From: Seminavis robusta
Taxonomy: Eukaryota; Bacillariophyta; Bacillariophyceae; Naviculales; Naviculaceae
Direction of reading: 5' to 3'
NCBI GenBank assembly: GCA_903772945.1
Contig: CAICTM010000281.1
Span: forward strand, 1-64,000
DNA length: 64,000 bases
Part shown: piece by piece, positions 1 to 9,144 of the stretch
Layout of the letters: every line of letters starts with the position of its first letter
How positions within the stretch are numbered: position 1 is the stretch's first letter
The notes under the pieces: generated by a model
Databases searched by the model: none
What the model saw: the letters and a program-made list of their open reading frames with translations, nothing else
Told to the model about the DNA's origin: nothing
Translations under genes and position numbers: made by a program

Positions 1-694
1 CCGAGTTTTGACCGAACTGCAACAACCCCAGAAGTGGATACTACCCCACTCCAGACTCCAGCAGCACGAAGTCTTGACCCCGAAATTGGAGCATGCTGGC
101 ATGGATCTTTGGTGCGCTGGTGATTGGTTAGGTGCAGCCGTACCGGTACCACATTGTTACCCTCCAGCGAAGAAGGTCATTGCAATGCGATGACGATATC
201 TTCGAAGAACATCCCAGACTACTCAACCGTACCTCCACTTCTGCATTCTCAGGAGGCAGGGTACGACGAGTCGTGCAAATTCACGAAATTTGCCAAATTT
301 GCCATTTTTACGTTACTTCTGCCAGAAAAACAAAAGGTACCACCTAGCATGTCCATGTGGATTTAACTACACACAAGACTCGCATTTAATTGATTGTTTA
401 CTTGTGCAAATGCTGTGCGCGAAAACAGCCAAAACAGCCAAAACCACGAATTCGCGGAAAACCACGGTTTCGATGCTTCCGACAAACACAAGTGCCGTTT
501 ACTTTGCTTGACTCCAGACCTCTTCTTTGACGACGACATAACCATCTGCTGACCGATCAGCCAGGGATCACAAATGGGCTCCACCAGACATCGCATACAT
601 TCTCGCAACTCCACCCGACCAGCAGCACAACAGTGTTGCCCTAACAATATTGATTGAATAGCTTGTGTACCCCACACTCCACCGAAAAATCAAA
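1..694. other. Intergenic, no gene seen
   Basis: Only short overlapping open frames occur here, none with recognisable motifs. The last 100 bases are the 5' flank of the carrier gene that begins at 695. I see no RNA gene or mobile element. Confidence 0.5.
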
Positions 695-1609
695 ATGCCC
701 ATTGCCAAGACCTTTGAACCGTTTGTGTGCGGTGGCTCTGCTGCTACCTTTGCTTCGGTAGTGATTCACCCGATGGATCTGGCCAAGGTGCGAATGCAGC
801 TTTACGGACAGTTAAATCCTGGCAAACCGGTTCCCTCCTTTGTGACCATTATCAGCAACTCGGTCAAGGAAGGTGGCATTGGTGCCGTTTACAAGGGAGT
901 TGATGCCGCCATTGGACGCCAGCTGGTCTACGGGACGGCCCGTATTGGATTGCATCGGAACTTTTCTGATATGCTGGTTGCAAGGAATGATGGCAAACCC
1001 ATTAATTTCCTACAGAAGGCACTCTCAGGAATGGCCAGTGGATCCATTGCTGTCTGCATTGGAACTCCCTTTGATATTGCACTCGTGCGATTGCAAGCCG
1101 ATGGAATGGCTGATCCCAAAGATCGTCGCAACTACAAAAATGTCTTTGATGCCCTCATACGAACCAGCACCGAAGAAGGAGTCGGGGCTCTCTACAAGGG
1201 ACTCTTGCCCAATATTTTGCGAGGCATGTCCATGAATGTTGGTATGATGGCCTGCTACGATCAAGCCAAGGAAACCGTGGCGGCATTGCTCAACGACCCA
1301 ATGACCGATGGACCGTCTCTTCCCACGCGATTGGGGGCATCAGCCACGGCGGGATTTACAGCAGCACTCTTTTCTCTTCCCTTTGATCTTGTCAAGAGCC
1401 GATTGATGGCACAAAAGCCCGATCCAATTTCAGGAGAGATGCCCTACAAGGGAATTCTAGACTGTGCCATGCAGATTGCGAAAAAGGAGGGGCCAAAAGG
1501 ATTTTTCAGTGGTTTCTCAGCCTATTACGCTCGTTGTGCCCCACATGCCATGATCATTTTGCTGTCCATTGAATCCATTACCAATGCCTATCGAAAGACA
1601 TTTTACTAG
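695..1609 (+). CDS. Mitochondrial carrier (SLC25), 2-oxoglutarate/malate carrier-like
   Basis: A 304-residue, single-exon member of the mitochondrial carrier family, which exchanges metabolites across the inner mitochondrial membrane. The length is typical (about 300). The three tandem repeats are visible through their signature motifs: PMDLAKVRMQ near residue 25, PFDIALVRLQ near 127, and PFDLVKSRLM near 230, each followed by a G-rich helix junction such as GVGALYKGL. Overall pattern resembles the oxoglutarate/dicarboxylate/tricarboxylate branch (the PMDLAKVRMQLYG start and ALVRLQADG in repeat 2). The frame is open 10 codons further up, but the ATG at 695 gives the canonical carrier N-terminus. 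Family membership is clear; the substrate is inferred. Confidence 0.93.
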   Translation: MPIAKTFEPFVCGGSAATFASVVIHPMDLAKVRMQLYGQLNPGKPVPSFVTIISNSVKEGGIGAVYKGVDAAIGRQLVYGTARIGLHRNFSDMLVARNDGKPINFLQKALSGMASGSIAVCIGTPFDIALVRLQADGMADPKDRRNYKNVFDALIRTSTEEGVGALYKGLLPNILRGMSMNVGMMACYDQAKETVAALLNDPMTDGPSLPTRLGASATAGFTAALFSLPFDLVKSRLMAQKPDPISGEMPYKGILDCAMQIAKKEGPKGFFSGFSAYYARCAPHAMIILLSIESITNAYRKTFY

Positions 1610-2250
1610 AAAGCGGAGACTTGTTCATTTCTTTTTTCAAACAATCTGAGACATTTTTGACGACAATACTCACACAACGGAAGCAAAGGAATGCTCACAG
1701 CAGCTGGTATTATACTGTAGCGCAATTGCACAAATAACACACTTTTTTGCACAGTTGACTAAACTACCGTAAGGTTCATCTCTTCTTTGAAGTTTTGGTA
1801 ACAATCTAGTGGTTCATCTTGCAACTTGGATTAGCGGCAACTGTTGACAGAGTACCAAGCAAATCACAGAAAGGTGGATTGTGATAGCACGGCTCTTCTC
1901 TTGCTTCAATGAACAGAATCGAATCACTCTTGGCAAAGTAGACGGATTCGTCTCGGGTAGAGAGTAGCTATGAAAGCAATGAGCGACAAGCTGCGCACGA
2001 CGACTCTATGAACATAAAAATCTCGTGATGCGACTAGTTAGGCAGATAGACCTGCTAGCTCGAGACGTCGTCATGGCATAAAAGCCCGTGGCGGCTGTAT
2101 ACAACGAATGGGTAGAATCTTTGGTGACACACATGATTACTTGGGTTAACGGCCTCTAATGGACGAACCAATCTAGGCACATCCTACCTTCCTGTTGAGC
2201 CATCCAAAGGTTCGACATTGTCCTTCAAATCACTCCGAGCTCTTCAGGGC
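1610..2250. other. Intergenic, no gene seen
   Basis: 3' flank of the carrier gene. No ORF with protein-like composition and no RNA gene recognised. Confidence 0.45.
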
Positions 2251-2620
2251 TCAGGAACAGGCTCCTCGTCTTCTTGAGGGGGCAGCCTCAGTGGACTCCC
2301 TCCTGTGGCGCCACCCCTGGCTCCTCCTGTAAACAGCCTCAGTGGGTTCCTCCTGCGGTGCTGAGTGGGTCGATACCTGGCGCAGCATCCGTGGGCTGTT
2401 CCGGTTCCGACTCTTCCTGAGGAGCTGCCTCTGTGGGCTGTCCCTCAGGTTGGGGTGGAACCTGCTCGTTGGAATCTTTGGTGTTAGCTCCTCCTGTTCA
2501 AGAACTGGCAAGGTTGCATCTTTGGGCTGCGGAGGGAGCCAAGGGCCAGCTATGGTGGATGGGACCACGGCAAGGAGGAGGGCAAATGTGGCAGTGGAAA
2601 AACACGTGTTTGCTTATTTA
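2251..2620 (-). pseudogene. Degenerate Pro/Glu/Thr-rich repeat, possible remnant of a secreted protein
   Basis: On the minus strand, a hydrophobic stretch reading FALLLAVVPSTIAG (about 2600 to 2550) looks like a signal peptide but has no ATG after the preceding stop. It is followed by several degenerate copies of a PTEAAPQEE-like acidic unit. The units sit in different frames: one copy reads QPTEAAPQEESEPEQPTDAA, while later copies read PTEAVYRR and STEAAPSRRR. The frame changes suggest a decayed or mis-joined short gene. A spliced small gene is an alternative. No function can be given. Confidence 0.3.
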
Positions 2621-2885
2621 TTCATGTTATTTTCAGTGAAAGTTTGGATTTGGTTGTGATTGTGAGTTGGAGGGTAAAACCTGGTTTGATGGCTGCTTGC
2701 ATTGCTTTGGTTGTTTAGCCTTTTTGTGTTGTCCTTTTTGATTTGTGACAGGTTTTACAACCTGAAGACCGAAGACGTGACATGGAACTGGTATCCTACT
2801 GGGTTGGATACTCAACACCGGTAACTCGCCTACCCTCCGTACCACCGGAACGAGCGCAGACAAGCTGCACTCGCCCTATCACCCA

Positions 2886-3827
2886 TTACACAATCATCCT
2901 GTCAAACTTGTACATGATCAATCCCTTGCTCCTGAGATCATTTGCAATCTTAACTTGTTCTGGATCAGCGACAAAGGAAACGTTGCCCCCGTTGGGAATC
3001 TTTTGCTCATACCCCCTCAATGCAGCTTCAAAGATATATGTGATATCAATTGCTTGAATGGGTGGCAGTGCTTCTCCTGGATGCTGTGCCAACCAAGTGT
3101 CGACAAGGCGCGATTTCTGCACAAACATGGGCATGGTTCCATCACTGGCCTTCAAGGCTTCTACATAGAACAAGGGCACTTTCCCTTGATCTTTAAACGC
3201 TCGCTTATCAATGCGCAATCCATCGTCTCGATTCTCGTTGGTAGGAATGATTTCCACGACCGAGTCCAAATTTGTGTTTCCTCGACTAGGAATTCGTTCT
3301 CGCTTTTGCAAGCCCAATCGGATGGCAATATCAGCGGGCACAGTAACAATGGTAGCATCTGCCCAAATGTCAGCATAACCTCCTTCCTTGGCAGCCTTTT
3401 GCGCGTCACTCAAAACAATGACGGCCCCTTCCATGGACGTGAAGGCAAATCCCTTTGCCATTCTCTCCTCTTTTTTGATAATCATGTAGGGAATTCCTTC
3501 CGTATTGACAATGCAAAACACCGGGACATTTCTGAGTCTCGTCAACATGGTGTTCAAGACTTCGGATACTGCCAGTGATGGTTGAGGGTTCGACAGCAAA
3601 AGTCCCGTGTTGCTCAGCAGCGTTGTTGCAGTTGCCAAAGAGAAGAGCGTGCGTCTGTTTTGGTCTTTGGATTGTTCGTTGTCGTCTGCTAAAACTTCAT
3701 TATTGGATGATCCTGGAACAGCATATGCCTTCGATCGGATCGTCGCTGATGGGTGAGAAACTGAAAATGCCAGCGATTGTGATATCCATAGAAGTGAAAC
3801 AAAAAGAGACAACAGTGCTGGCTTCAT
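2886..3827 (-). CDS. Tic22-like family protein, plastid, possible thylakoid-lumen form
   Basis: A 313-residue protein with one exon. Residues 1-20 are a signal peptide ending SLAFSV, the diatom ASAFAP-type site with Phe, followed by a basic/serine transit region (plastid targeting). A second targeting block follows at about 58-87: NRRTLFSLATATTLLS then a hydrophobic stretch ending QPSLA, which looks like a twin-arginine thylakoid signal. The mature part carries the Tic22-like pattern: VPVFCIVNTEGIPYMI, AVIVLSDAQKAAK, VPLFYVEALKASDG. Tic22 proteins are soluble chaperone-like factors of plastid protein import (intermembrane space in plants; lumen/periplasm in cyanobacteria). Family assignment is from motif pattern; location is inferred from the targeting segments. 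Confidence 0.8.
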   Translation of the reverse strand: MKPALLSLFVSLLWISQSLAFSVSHPSATIRSKAYAVPGSSNNEVLADDNEQSKDQNRRTLFSLATATTLLSNTGLLLSNPQPSLAVSEVLNTMLTRLRNVPVFCIVNTEGIPYMIIKKEERMAKGFAFTSMEGAVIVLSDAQKAAKEGGYADIWADATIVTVPADIAIRLGLQKRERIPSRGNTNLDSVVEIIPTNENRDDGLRIDKRAFKDQGKVPLFYVEALKASDGTMPMFVQKSRLVDTWLAQHPGEALPPIQAIDITYIFEAALRGYEQKIPNGGNVSFVADPEQVKIANDLRSKGLIMYKFDRMIV

Positions 3828-3930
3828 GGTGGTTGCTGTGCTGATATTTCTAGTCTGGGAAGAGGCTAACTAACTAGCTATCAATCTTCGCCAAAGGATG
3901 GTCTATGAACGAAGCTTCAATCGAGTAAAG

Positions 3931-4491
3931 TCAAGTGCTTTCCCATTCGCCAGAGTGATAGATGGGAGAGCAAAGAAATGAGGTCTTGATCCGCGTTAGC
4001 TCAACTTGCAAGATCCCCATTGGATCTTTTGCTTCCACGTGGAATTGTACCGTACCCGCAAAACACCTCAGAGCTGTAAAATGGGGAGCGAGGCCAACGA
4101 AGAGGTCGTATCCAACAGGCTTCGGGGTGTGTCTTGACGCATTTGGTTTGTTGGCAGCTGCTGGCATCGATTTGGCTGGCTCTTCCTCTTCCAGTTCATG
4201 CTGCTTGATTGACTTGAAAGTAGGTGAAGAATAACTAAGTTGTCGGGGGATTTTGGTCTTCCTGTTTTTTACTTGAACTAGCTGGCACTGGAAGAGTTTT
4301 GCAGAGACGATTGGGCCTGTTCGAACGATGGCTATTTCTGTCATAGTTTGACGAGGAACTGGTTTCTTGTCACAGACATTTTTTGTGTTCAACCACCGCA
4401 CCGTCTGCGGATTCGGGAACAACTGAACTAATAGTAATCCTTGCCCTTCCGGGAAGCAGGTTTTCCACCCTTGGAAGTTAGAAGAAAACAT
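3931..4491 (-). CDS. Hypothetical protein, doubtful
   Basis: An open frame of 186 residues from an ATG at 4491. No signal peptide, membrane segment or known motif is visible. It has a short acidic stretch (HELEEEEP) and a Ser/Pro/Lys-rich middle. It lies between the Tic22-like gene and the receptor promoter region. Composition is only moderately protein-like, so it may be chance. Confidence 0.3.
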   Translation of the reverse strand: MFSSNFQGWKTCFPEGQGLLLVQLFPNPQTVRWLNTKNVCDKKPVPRQTMTEIAIVRTGPIVSAKLFQCQLVQVKNRKTKIPRQLSYSSPTFKSIKQHELEEEEPAKSMPAAANKPNASRHTPKPVGYDLFVGLAPHFTALRCFAGTVQFHVEAKDPMGILQVELTRIKTSFLCSPIYHSGEWEST

Positions 4492-4971
4492 TCCTTGTCG
4501 CTACGAAAGCTGTTACATTTCTACCGATCCTTTGATCATGAGCAATCAAACTTGTACGGTACCGATACCAGTACGATCCCTCCGAGGTCGAACCATCTGT
4601 AGATAACTTCCCTACCACACTCTAAGCCCCTTGTGTGACAATCTCCCAATACTGCATGATGTATCAAACCGGTACAGTGGCATCAATCAACCCAACCATG
4701 AGATCTTGAGCTCACTCATTTTGTGGCGAGAAAATTGACACCTTGCTTCCTGGAGAAGAAATATATATTTAACCCCGGTGAGTGTTCCGGGGAACTTCTG
4801 TGGACACTGGAAGAACCGCGGCCTACTAGTATGTCATAGCCGGAAGAACGCAGCGGGAGCGCAATACTGGCTAGTAGTGTATCAACACCACGACACATAA
4901 AAAGCAACCACACCCCACACCCACACACAGAAAATCCGACTTCAGGCGAAGACATCACTTCGTTCATCGAG
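4492..4971 (+). promoter_or_regulatory. 5' flank of receptor copy 1 with TATA-like box
   Basis: No gene. An AT-rich aaatatatatttaa tract at 4759-4772 lies about 200 bases before the receptor ATG and could be a core promoter element. KpnI-type GGTACC/GTACGATC motifs occur at 4555-4580. This is inference from composition only. Confidence 0.3.
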
Positions 4972-7802
4972 ATGAGATTTCGTTGCTTGTTCTTTAAGAG
5001 CGTTGTGCTCTTGGCTGCTTCCCATGTATCCCTTGCTGATAAAGGAGACCCAATCCCCTGTAGTGTAGCCTCAGATTGCCATGCCCTCCTCCAGTCTAGC
5101 TCTGCGTGTGTGGATGGATTCTGTACCAATCCATTCCGAGGTGGGTGCTTGAAGCAGCTCAAGGAGGGATGGAACAAGACAAGGGCTTGTCACTCAGAGG
5201 ATACTGAGGAGAATCTCCAGCACTGTACAATCCCCGAATTTGAGGATGACTATATGGAGATCCGTATCTCTGCCCTCAATTGGCAATCCGCATACTTCAA
5301 TGCCTGGATCTTGCAGATTCTGCTTTCAGAGCTTGTTGGTGTCCCATCCACAATCGAAACAGGGAATGCAGCTGGCAACATGGATTTCTATGATGCCACC
5401 AGACCGATGGAGCTAGGGGATGCCCATGACTGGGAAGGACTTCGTCGGGCACAAGAAGTGGGAGATTGCCGTGTCTTGAATCATCTGGAGATGACTATCA
5501 GTCCTGCTCTCATGTAGTTCCAGAAACATGCTCGTCAGTAGCTGCCATGAGACGGGAGATGGAGGGCGAAGGGATTATTGAGAAGTCAGTTGGAATAGGT
5601 AGCATTACGGAAGAAGGTTGGTTCATTCCCAAGTTCACCTTGGCGCATGATCCCTCTCTGGCTAGCTATGCTGGTCTGATGGGACCAGAAAACCGCCAGA
5701 AGCTGGCAAATACCTTTAAAAGGCCCACAAAATGGAACGATTACTGCCTACTTGTTTCTCCCGACCACTGCAACACTCCTGACAGCGTGGCACAGCGGCC
5801 ACCCACAGTTGAAGAAGAGTCCAGTTACTTTGTGGAAGGTTCCTACACAGGCTACTTTCGAGCCACAGAGAAGAACAATTGTGACCTGAACAACTCCACA
5901 TTCAATTGCACTGGCGAGTTTATTGACTATCCTTGTGGTTGGACCAGTTATGCTTATGCCATGACCCATCATTTGGATATTGCCTTGGAAGGAAGTGGGG
6001 ATGAACCTGTCATCCATGGATACTCATACCGGGAAATGGGTCAAATCTGGGCTGCTGCCAATGCCACAAGATCTCATGTGATGATGCAGTCATGGAAGCC
6101 TGATACGCTATACCAATCATGGGTTGGCACTGAAGCTGCCTGGGTGAGGGTAGATTTGCCCATGCCCACATTGGAATGCCTTGAGAACCGTCCACCAAGG
6201 GAACTCCGCTGCGATCCTGAGGCTGACCCCACAGAGCGATTTGGGTCCCCTTTGGGCACTTGTGACTATCACACATCCTTACTTGAACGGATGGTGGTGA
6301 AGAAGTTGCACACTGAAACGTTTGACCCATCCATTTCACCAGAAAAGCGTAGCCCTGGCTATGACCTCATTCGATCGTTCACAATCAATGAGCTCCAAAT
6401 GGGGCAAATCATGGACTACTGGACAAAAATGGAAGATCCAAGAGAGGCCACCTGTCAATGGGTTGTGGACAACTTTGATGCCTTGGTAACCACTGTTCCA
6501 CTCACTTATCCACGCACTATCGAGGCAATGAACGACCATCTGGAAGGTCCTCTTTTCTATGCATCACTTACTCTTGCCATCCTATCTGTTGCAACGGTTC
6601 TCACAGCTGCTGTTGTGACCCATTGGAAGAGGGATACCAGAGCAATTCAGTTTGCTCAGATTGAGTTTCTTTGGATTGTATTGACTGGTCTCCTCATGGT
6701 TTCAATTGGATCTATGATCATGGTTTTGCCAGTCCGTAGTGATGGGATTTGTGTTGCAACTGTGTGGTTGGTGGTTCTGGGATCCACCTTTGAGCTTATT
6801 CCACTCCTTGTAAAAGTGTCAGCTTTGAACCGCCTGATGCGGGCTGCCAAGAAGATGAAACGTGTAAAGCTGGAAAGGGGCTGGCTCTTTGGCGCTGTGT
6901 TTGTGATCGCCTTTGCTGTGGCCATGTTTTTGGTGGTTTGGACGGTGGTCGATCCCTCCAAGCGATCCATTGCCCATGAACTAACGATGGAGGAGGCAGA
7001 GGCGGGTGAAACCATTGTGGCTGCCCGGTGCTATTGTGCCTCTGAATCGGATGGTTGGCGTTACACCTGGGTGGCAGTGAATATGGCCATGCTGATTTGT
7101 GCCACAGTCCTGGCTGTCCAGACAAGGAATGTCCGAGATGAGGTGAACGAGTCTCTCACAATGTCGCTGATGATTTATTCCCATTTTCTCTTTATGGTGC
7201 TTCGAGTGGTGTTGGTTGCCATTGAGAGCATCGCTGACATTTGGAAACTACCTCTTTACCAGAGCATTCTCTTTAGCCTGGATGCCATGTTCTCTTGCAT
7301 TCTCTACTTCTTCCCAAAATTCTTTGTTCAACCAAAGTCACCAACCTCGCGTGTCAGTGCAGGAACGTTTCAACCCATGGCTTCCTTTGGTTCTAGTGCG
7401 GGGCACAACTCCGCGTTGGCGAGTCAGGCGCAGTGGTCTCTTGACTCGAGTCTCCATTCGGCAAAGACGGGCCGCTCTGCAAGGAAGCGTCCTTCCTCCG
7501 GGATTATGGATCTCTTTGACAACCAGAATACCAAAGAAGAATCAGCGGAATGTAGGGATGAAGCGCTTTCTCGTGCGGCAGAATCGCCGGTAGATGTACC
7601 AGCTGTTGAGCCCGTGGAGCCTACTACCGAGAGCACAGCTGCTAAGCCCGAGGAGGCTTTTACCGAGAACAAAACTGCTAAAATACATGATTCGATAAGC
7701 AGAACACAGGAAGATGTCACAGATTCTGAGCGCTCGAGCTTTATTTTCATGAAGCTTCATCATCAAGAGAAGCTGCGGCTCTCCGTGGAGAGAGAAGCAT
7801 AG
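4972..7802 (+). CDS. Class C GPCR-like receptor with glycine-betaine-type binding domain, copy 1 (one-base frameshift)
   Basis: Surface receptor of about 940 residues if the frame were continuous. Order: signal peptide (1-22), small Cys-rich module (CHALLQSSSACVDGFC), and a large ectodomain resembling ABC-type glycine-betaine/proline (OpuAC-like) binding proteins, with GNAAGNMDFYDATRP, FIDYPCGWTSY, and WKPDTLYQSWVGTEAAWV, plus several N-glycosylation sites. Then come seven hydrophobic helices from about 6545 to 7320. Class C (GABA-B/mGluR) hallmarks are VVLGSTFELIPLLVKVSALN at helix 3 and AVQTRNVRDEVNESL before helix 6. A Ser/Glu-rich cytosolic tail ends at 7802. The frame breaks near 5478: the sequence reads cttgaatca where copy 2 reads cttggaatca, so one G is missing. 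The downstream frame is open from 5466. This is either a real lesion or an assembly error. Ligand is unknown; the binding-domain type suggests a small zwitterion. Confidence 0.8.
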
Positions 7803-7827
7803 AGTAGCACATGCAGCCGTTCCGTGC

Positions 7828-7868
7828 GAATCGAATCGAATCGAATCGAATCGAATCGAATCGAATCA
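7828..7868. repeat. (GAATC)n pentamer array
   Basis: About eight tandem copies of the pentamer gaatc just after the stop codon of receptor copy 1. The same pentamer recurs at 43551-43590 and 54945-54999. Confidence 0.9.
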
Positions 7869-9144
7869 AACAGCGGCTATCATGATAGACATATTTTTCT
7901 ACATGTGTCGTTGCGCGGTCTACTACCGATGGGGCTGCTCCTCTATCCCGGTACCGGAACCGGTAGAAAGAGCAACTATGTCGTTCCACTATCGTAGCTC
8001 GATCAAAGGAGAGAGGTGCTTAACAGCATCCTCCGTACTGATACACGGTACCAGGTACCTGGTACCAGCCCAAGACATGAGGCCAACGATCCCACTGGAG
8101 ACTCAGCGTAACAGGAAGAACGATGCAAGACGAGAAACGAGCGATAGCTACATGCGAGAGACAAGGCACTGGCCAGCCACACATTCTCTCGGGCTACAAC
8201 GGAAAGCGAAGGCCCCAGAGTAGGGGATTGATTAGTCTGCGGAAGCCTGGAGGGGGGCATCGTGCCGCGTGATATCCCTCCAATGATCACTTCCCTCGCT
8301 CTACTATACCGGTACCGGTAGCTACCGGTGACATCCATGATACGATGCCTTCCTCCGCCTCATAACATAGACTCCTCTCCTTGTGGAAGGTCTGTCTCTT
8401 TGTCAGAGCGACTCTGGCCGGTCCACCGCCTATTGTTCGCAGCAACTGCCTGCAACGCATCGAGTACGATTTGGGCATGCATCGGTCATCGTCCATGCTG
8501 GTCTTCGTCCATGCGGGCTTCCGAGGAGACTTACAGCAAGCTAGCTAGATAGCTTCATGTATTTCAGTAGCCCTGTGTGGACAGGACCCGCTGGAAGAGA
8601 CATTACTACTACTACAGTAGTACTGTAGTCACTGCTGACAAGGGCGGTAGAAGCGAGGGGAGTGTAAGTTGCGGTGCTTTTACGACCAAGCGTCGTCCAT
8701 GCCCGCTGTTTCTTCCGGGATCTTCTGATGCTTCCTTCCCATGTACCAGATAAATATGCTTTGACATCGATAATCCAGTTGAATGCAAATGAAAACATGT
8801 CCTTTGCGGCAAGCCGGACCTATTTTAACAGCGTTTTTAGGATTGGACGATGCATGCCTGGGGTCTTTTTCCTCGGCCACTTCAAAAGGCGAACAGAAAG
8901 GCTGCACCACACCTCGCATTCAGCCCTCATGCACACTAACAACTAACTGTCTCTCTCTCTGAGATTTGGTGGTATCATTATCTATTCAACGAGCTTGCTA
9001 GCTATAGCTACAAAAGAGAGCACTCGGATTAACAACGCGTCAATCGAGGTTGTGATTGTGCCGAAGGCGCCTTACTACAGTACCTTTCGTTCGCAACAAC
9101 CACTCCACCCGCGAACAACAATCCACGCAGAGACAACAAACACC
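7869..9144. other. Intergenic between receptor copies; palindrome-rich
   Basis: No gene recognised. Contains short palindromic strings built from GGTACC/ACCGGT (7948-7964, 8046-8068, 8306-8330) and a TACT/AGTA-rich palindrome at about 8605-8632. The upstream in-frame extension of copy 2 (8995-9144) lacks a signal peptide and is probably 5' UTR. Confidence 0.45.
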
